Part shown: positions 6,254-7,235 of the stretch, in pieces
Layout: each line of letters starts with the position of its first letter
Numbering within the stretch: position 1 is the stretch's first letter
Assembly (NCBI GenBank): GCA_947631345.1
Contig: CANRKW010000053.1
Coordinates: forward strand, 1-7,235
Direction of reading: 5' to 3'
DNA: 7,235 nucleotides
Origin: an uncultured Bacilli bacterium
Lineage (GTDB): Bacteria; Bacillota_I; Bacilli_A; RF39; UBA660
Notes under the pieces: model-generated
The model's input: only the letters and a program-made list of their open reading frames with translations
What the model was told of the DNA's origin: nothing
Databases searched by the model: none
Translations under genes and position numbers: made by a program

Positions 6254-6282
6254 TTGCAAAAATGTTCAGTATTAGATAAAAT
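6254..6282 (+). promoter_or_regulatory. Candidate internal promoter for tuf
   Basis: TTGCAA (6254-6259) and TAAAAT (6277-6282) are 17 bases apart, a fair sigma-A match with a start near 6289. tuf often has its own promoter in addition to operon transcription, because EF-Tu is needed in large excess. The candidate overlaps a strong hairpin, so the same bases have two possible readings. Confidence 0.4.
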
Positions 6283-6295
6283 TAATATTGTAACA
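6263..6295 (+). promoter_or_regulatory. 12-bp hairpin in the fusA-tuf gap
   Basis: TGTTCAGTATTA (6263-6274) pairs with TAATATTG-T-AACA (6283-6295) over 12 bp, with one bulged T and one G-T wobble, around the loop GATAAAAT. The tuf ribosome binding site starts two bases later. There is no T run, so it is not a terminator. It could be an RNA processing, stability or translational control element on the long operon transcript. Confidence 0.5.
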
Positions 6296-6313
6296 GAAAA
6301 GGAGGAAATAATA

Positions 6314-7235
6314 ATGGCAAGAGAAAAATTTGATCGTTCAAAACCACATGTTAACATTGGTACAATTGGACACGTAGACCACGGTAAAACAACTTTAACT
6401 GCGGCTATAACTAAATTATTTGGAGAATATGTATCATATGAAAATATAGATAAAGCTCCAGAAGAAAGGGAAAGAGGAATTACTATCAACACAGCTCACG
6501 TTGAGTATGAAACTGAAAAAAGACACTATGCTCACGTTGACTGTCCAGGACACGCTGACTATGTAAAAAACATGATTACAGGTGCAGCTCAAATGGACGG
6601 GGCAATTCTAGTCGTTAGTGCTACTGACGGACCTATGCCTCAAACAAGTGAACACATTCTATTATCAAGACAAGTTGGTGTACCTAAAATGGTTGTTTAC
6701 ATTAACAAATGTGATATGGTAGATGACCCAGAACTTCTTGATTTAGTTGAAATGGAAGTTAGAGAATTATTAAACAAATATAATTTTGATGGAGACAATA
6801 CTCCAATAATTCGTGGTTCAGCATTAAAAGCACTTGAAGGAGATCCAACTTACGAACAATCTATTAGAGATTTAATGGATGCAGTTGATACATGGATTGA
6901 TACTCCACAAAGAGATACTGACAAACCTTTCTTAATGAGTATCGAGGATGTATTTACTATCACAGGACGTGGAACTGTTGTTACAGGTCGTGTTGAAAGA
7001 GGTAGATTAAATCTTAATGAAGAAGTTGAAATAGTTGGTATTAAAGAAACTAGAAAATCAGTTGTAACTGGTATCGAAATGTTCAGAAAATCACTAGATT
7101 ATGCTGAAGCAGGAGATAATGCTGGAGTACTTCTTCGTGGTATTAACCGTGAAGATGTTGAAAGAGGACAAGTTCTTGCAAAACCAGGAACAGTTCATCC
7201 ACACAAAAAATTCAAAGCAGAAGTTTATGTTCTAT
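6314..7235 (+). CDS. tuf: Elongation factor Tu (partial, right end off window)
   Basis: The first 307 residues of EF-Tu (full length about 395), open to the window edge. EF-Tu-GTP carries aminoacyl-tRNA to the ribosomal A site. The G1 motif GHVDHGKT (19-26), switch [15 protein letters not shown] (49-62), DCPGH (76-80), NKCD (131-134) and GSALKALEG (168-176) are all standard. Domain II is seen in [26 protein letters not shown] (205-230), and domain III begins around [18 protein letters not shown] eight bases before ATG is a very strong ribosome binding site. Oddities are a segment before switch I (about 33-48) five residues shorter than in E. coli, and Ser112 in MPQTSEH, where Arg is usual. 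It lies 70 bases after fusA. The C-terminal domain III cannot be seen. Confidence 0.97.
   Translation, partial: MAREKFDRSKPHVNIGTIGHVDHGKTTLTAAITKLFGEYVSYENIDKAPEERERGITINTAHVEYETEKRHYAHVDCPGHADYVKNMITGAAQMDGAILVVSATDGPMPQTSEHILLSRQVGVPKMVVYINKCDMVDDPELLDLVEMEVRELLNKYNFDGDNTPIIRGSALKALEGDPTYEQSIRDLMDAVDTWIDTPQRDTDKPFLMSIEDVFTITGRGTVVTGRVERGRLNLNEEVEIVGIKETRKSVVTGIEMFRKSLDYAEAGDNAGVLLRGINREDVERGQVLAKPGTVHPHKKFKAEVYVL

Overview
The window is a stretch of AT-rich, low-GC Firmicutes chromosome. Three things point to this: almost all codons end in A or T, every complete gene ends in TAA, and the S12 protein carries the roughly 13-residue N-terminal insertion seen in Bacilli. All Trp codons are TGG and no gene needs TGA read as Trp, so there is no sign of the Mollicutes code. 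The style of the two upstream proteins (a SipW-like secreted protein and a degenerate pentapeptide-repeat protein) reminds me of uncultured gut Bacilli. That lineage guess is an inference from memory, not something the sequence proves.

Layout. Positions 1-124 hold the possible tail of an upstream reading frame, an 8-base G run that stands out in such AT-rich DNA, and a weak hairpin just before the ribosome binding site of the first full gene. That gene (125-1861) encodes a 578-residue secreted or membrane-tethered surface protein with a SipW/TasA-type N-terminus and a C-terminus ending in a WWL...ARPV pattern. A strong hairpin terminator follows. A 216-base gap then carries further hairpins and an orphan ribosome binding site. 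Next is a 306-residue pentapeptide-repeat-like protein (2078-2998) with no visible ribosome binding site. Two successive hairpin terminators isolate these accessory genes from what follows.

From 3138 onward the window is the classic str operon: a good sigma-A-type promoter, a leader of about 77 bases with two small hairpins, then rpsL (S12), rpsG (S7), fusA (EF-G) and the first three quarters of tuf (EF-Tu), which runs off the right edge. Gaps are 19 and 17 bases between the first three genes. The 70-base gap before tuf holds a 12-bp hairpin and a candidate second promoter. S12 and S7 build the 30S decoding region and its neighbourhood, EF-Tu delivers aminoacyl-tRNA, and EF-G drives translocation, so the operon supplies the elongation machinery.

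I did not find a clear new multi-gene system. The observations that most deserve checking are: (1) EF-G has NKME instead of NKxD in its guanine-recognition G4 motif, together with a changed G5 motif; (2) S12 has Ile instead of the near-universal Pro in the KDLPGVRY loop; (3) the surface-protein gene changes codon usage abruptly near position 1290 and has a G8 tract upstream, which together suggest a variable surface antigen; (4) the str operon here is preceded by accessory genes rather than by rpoBC.
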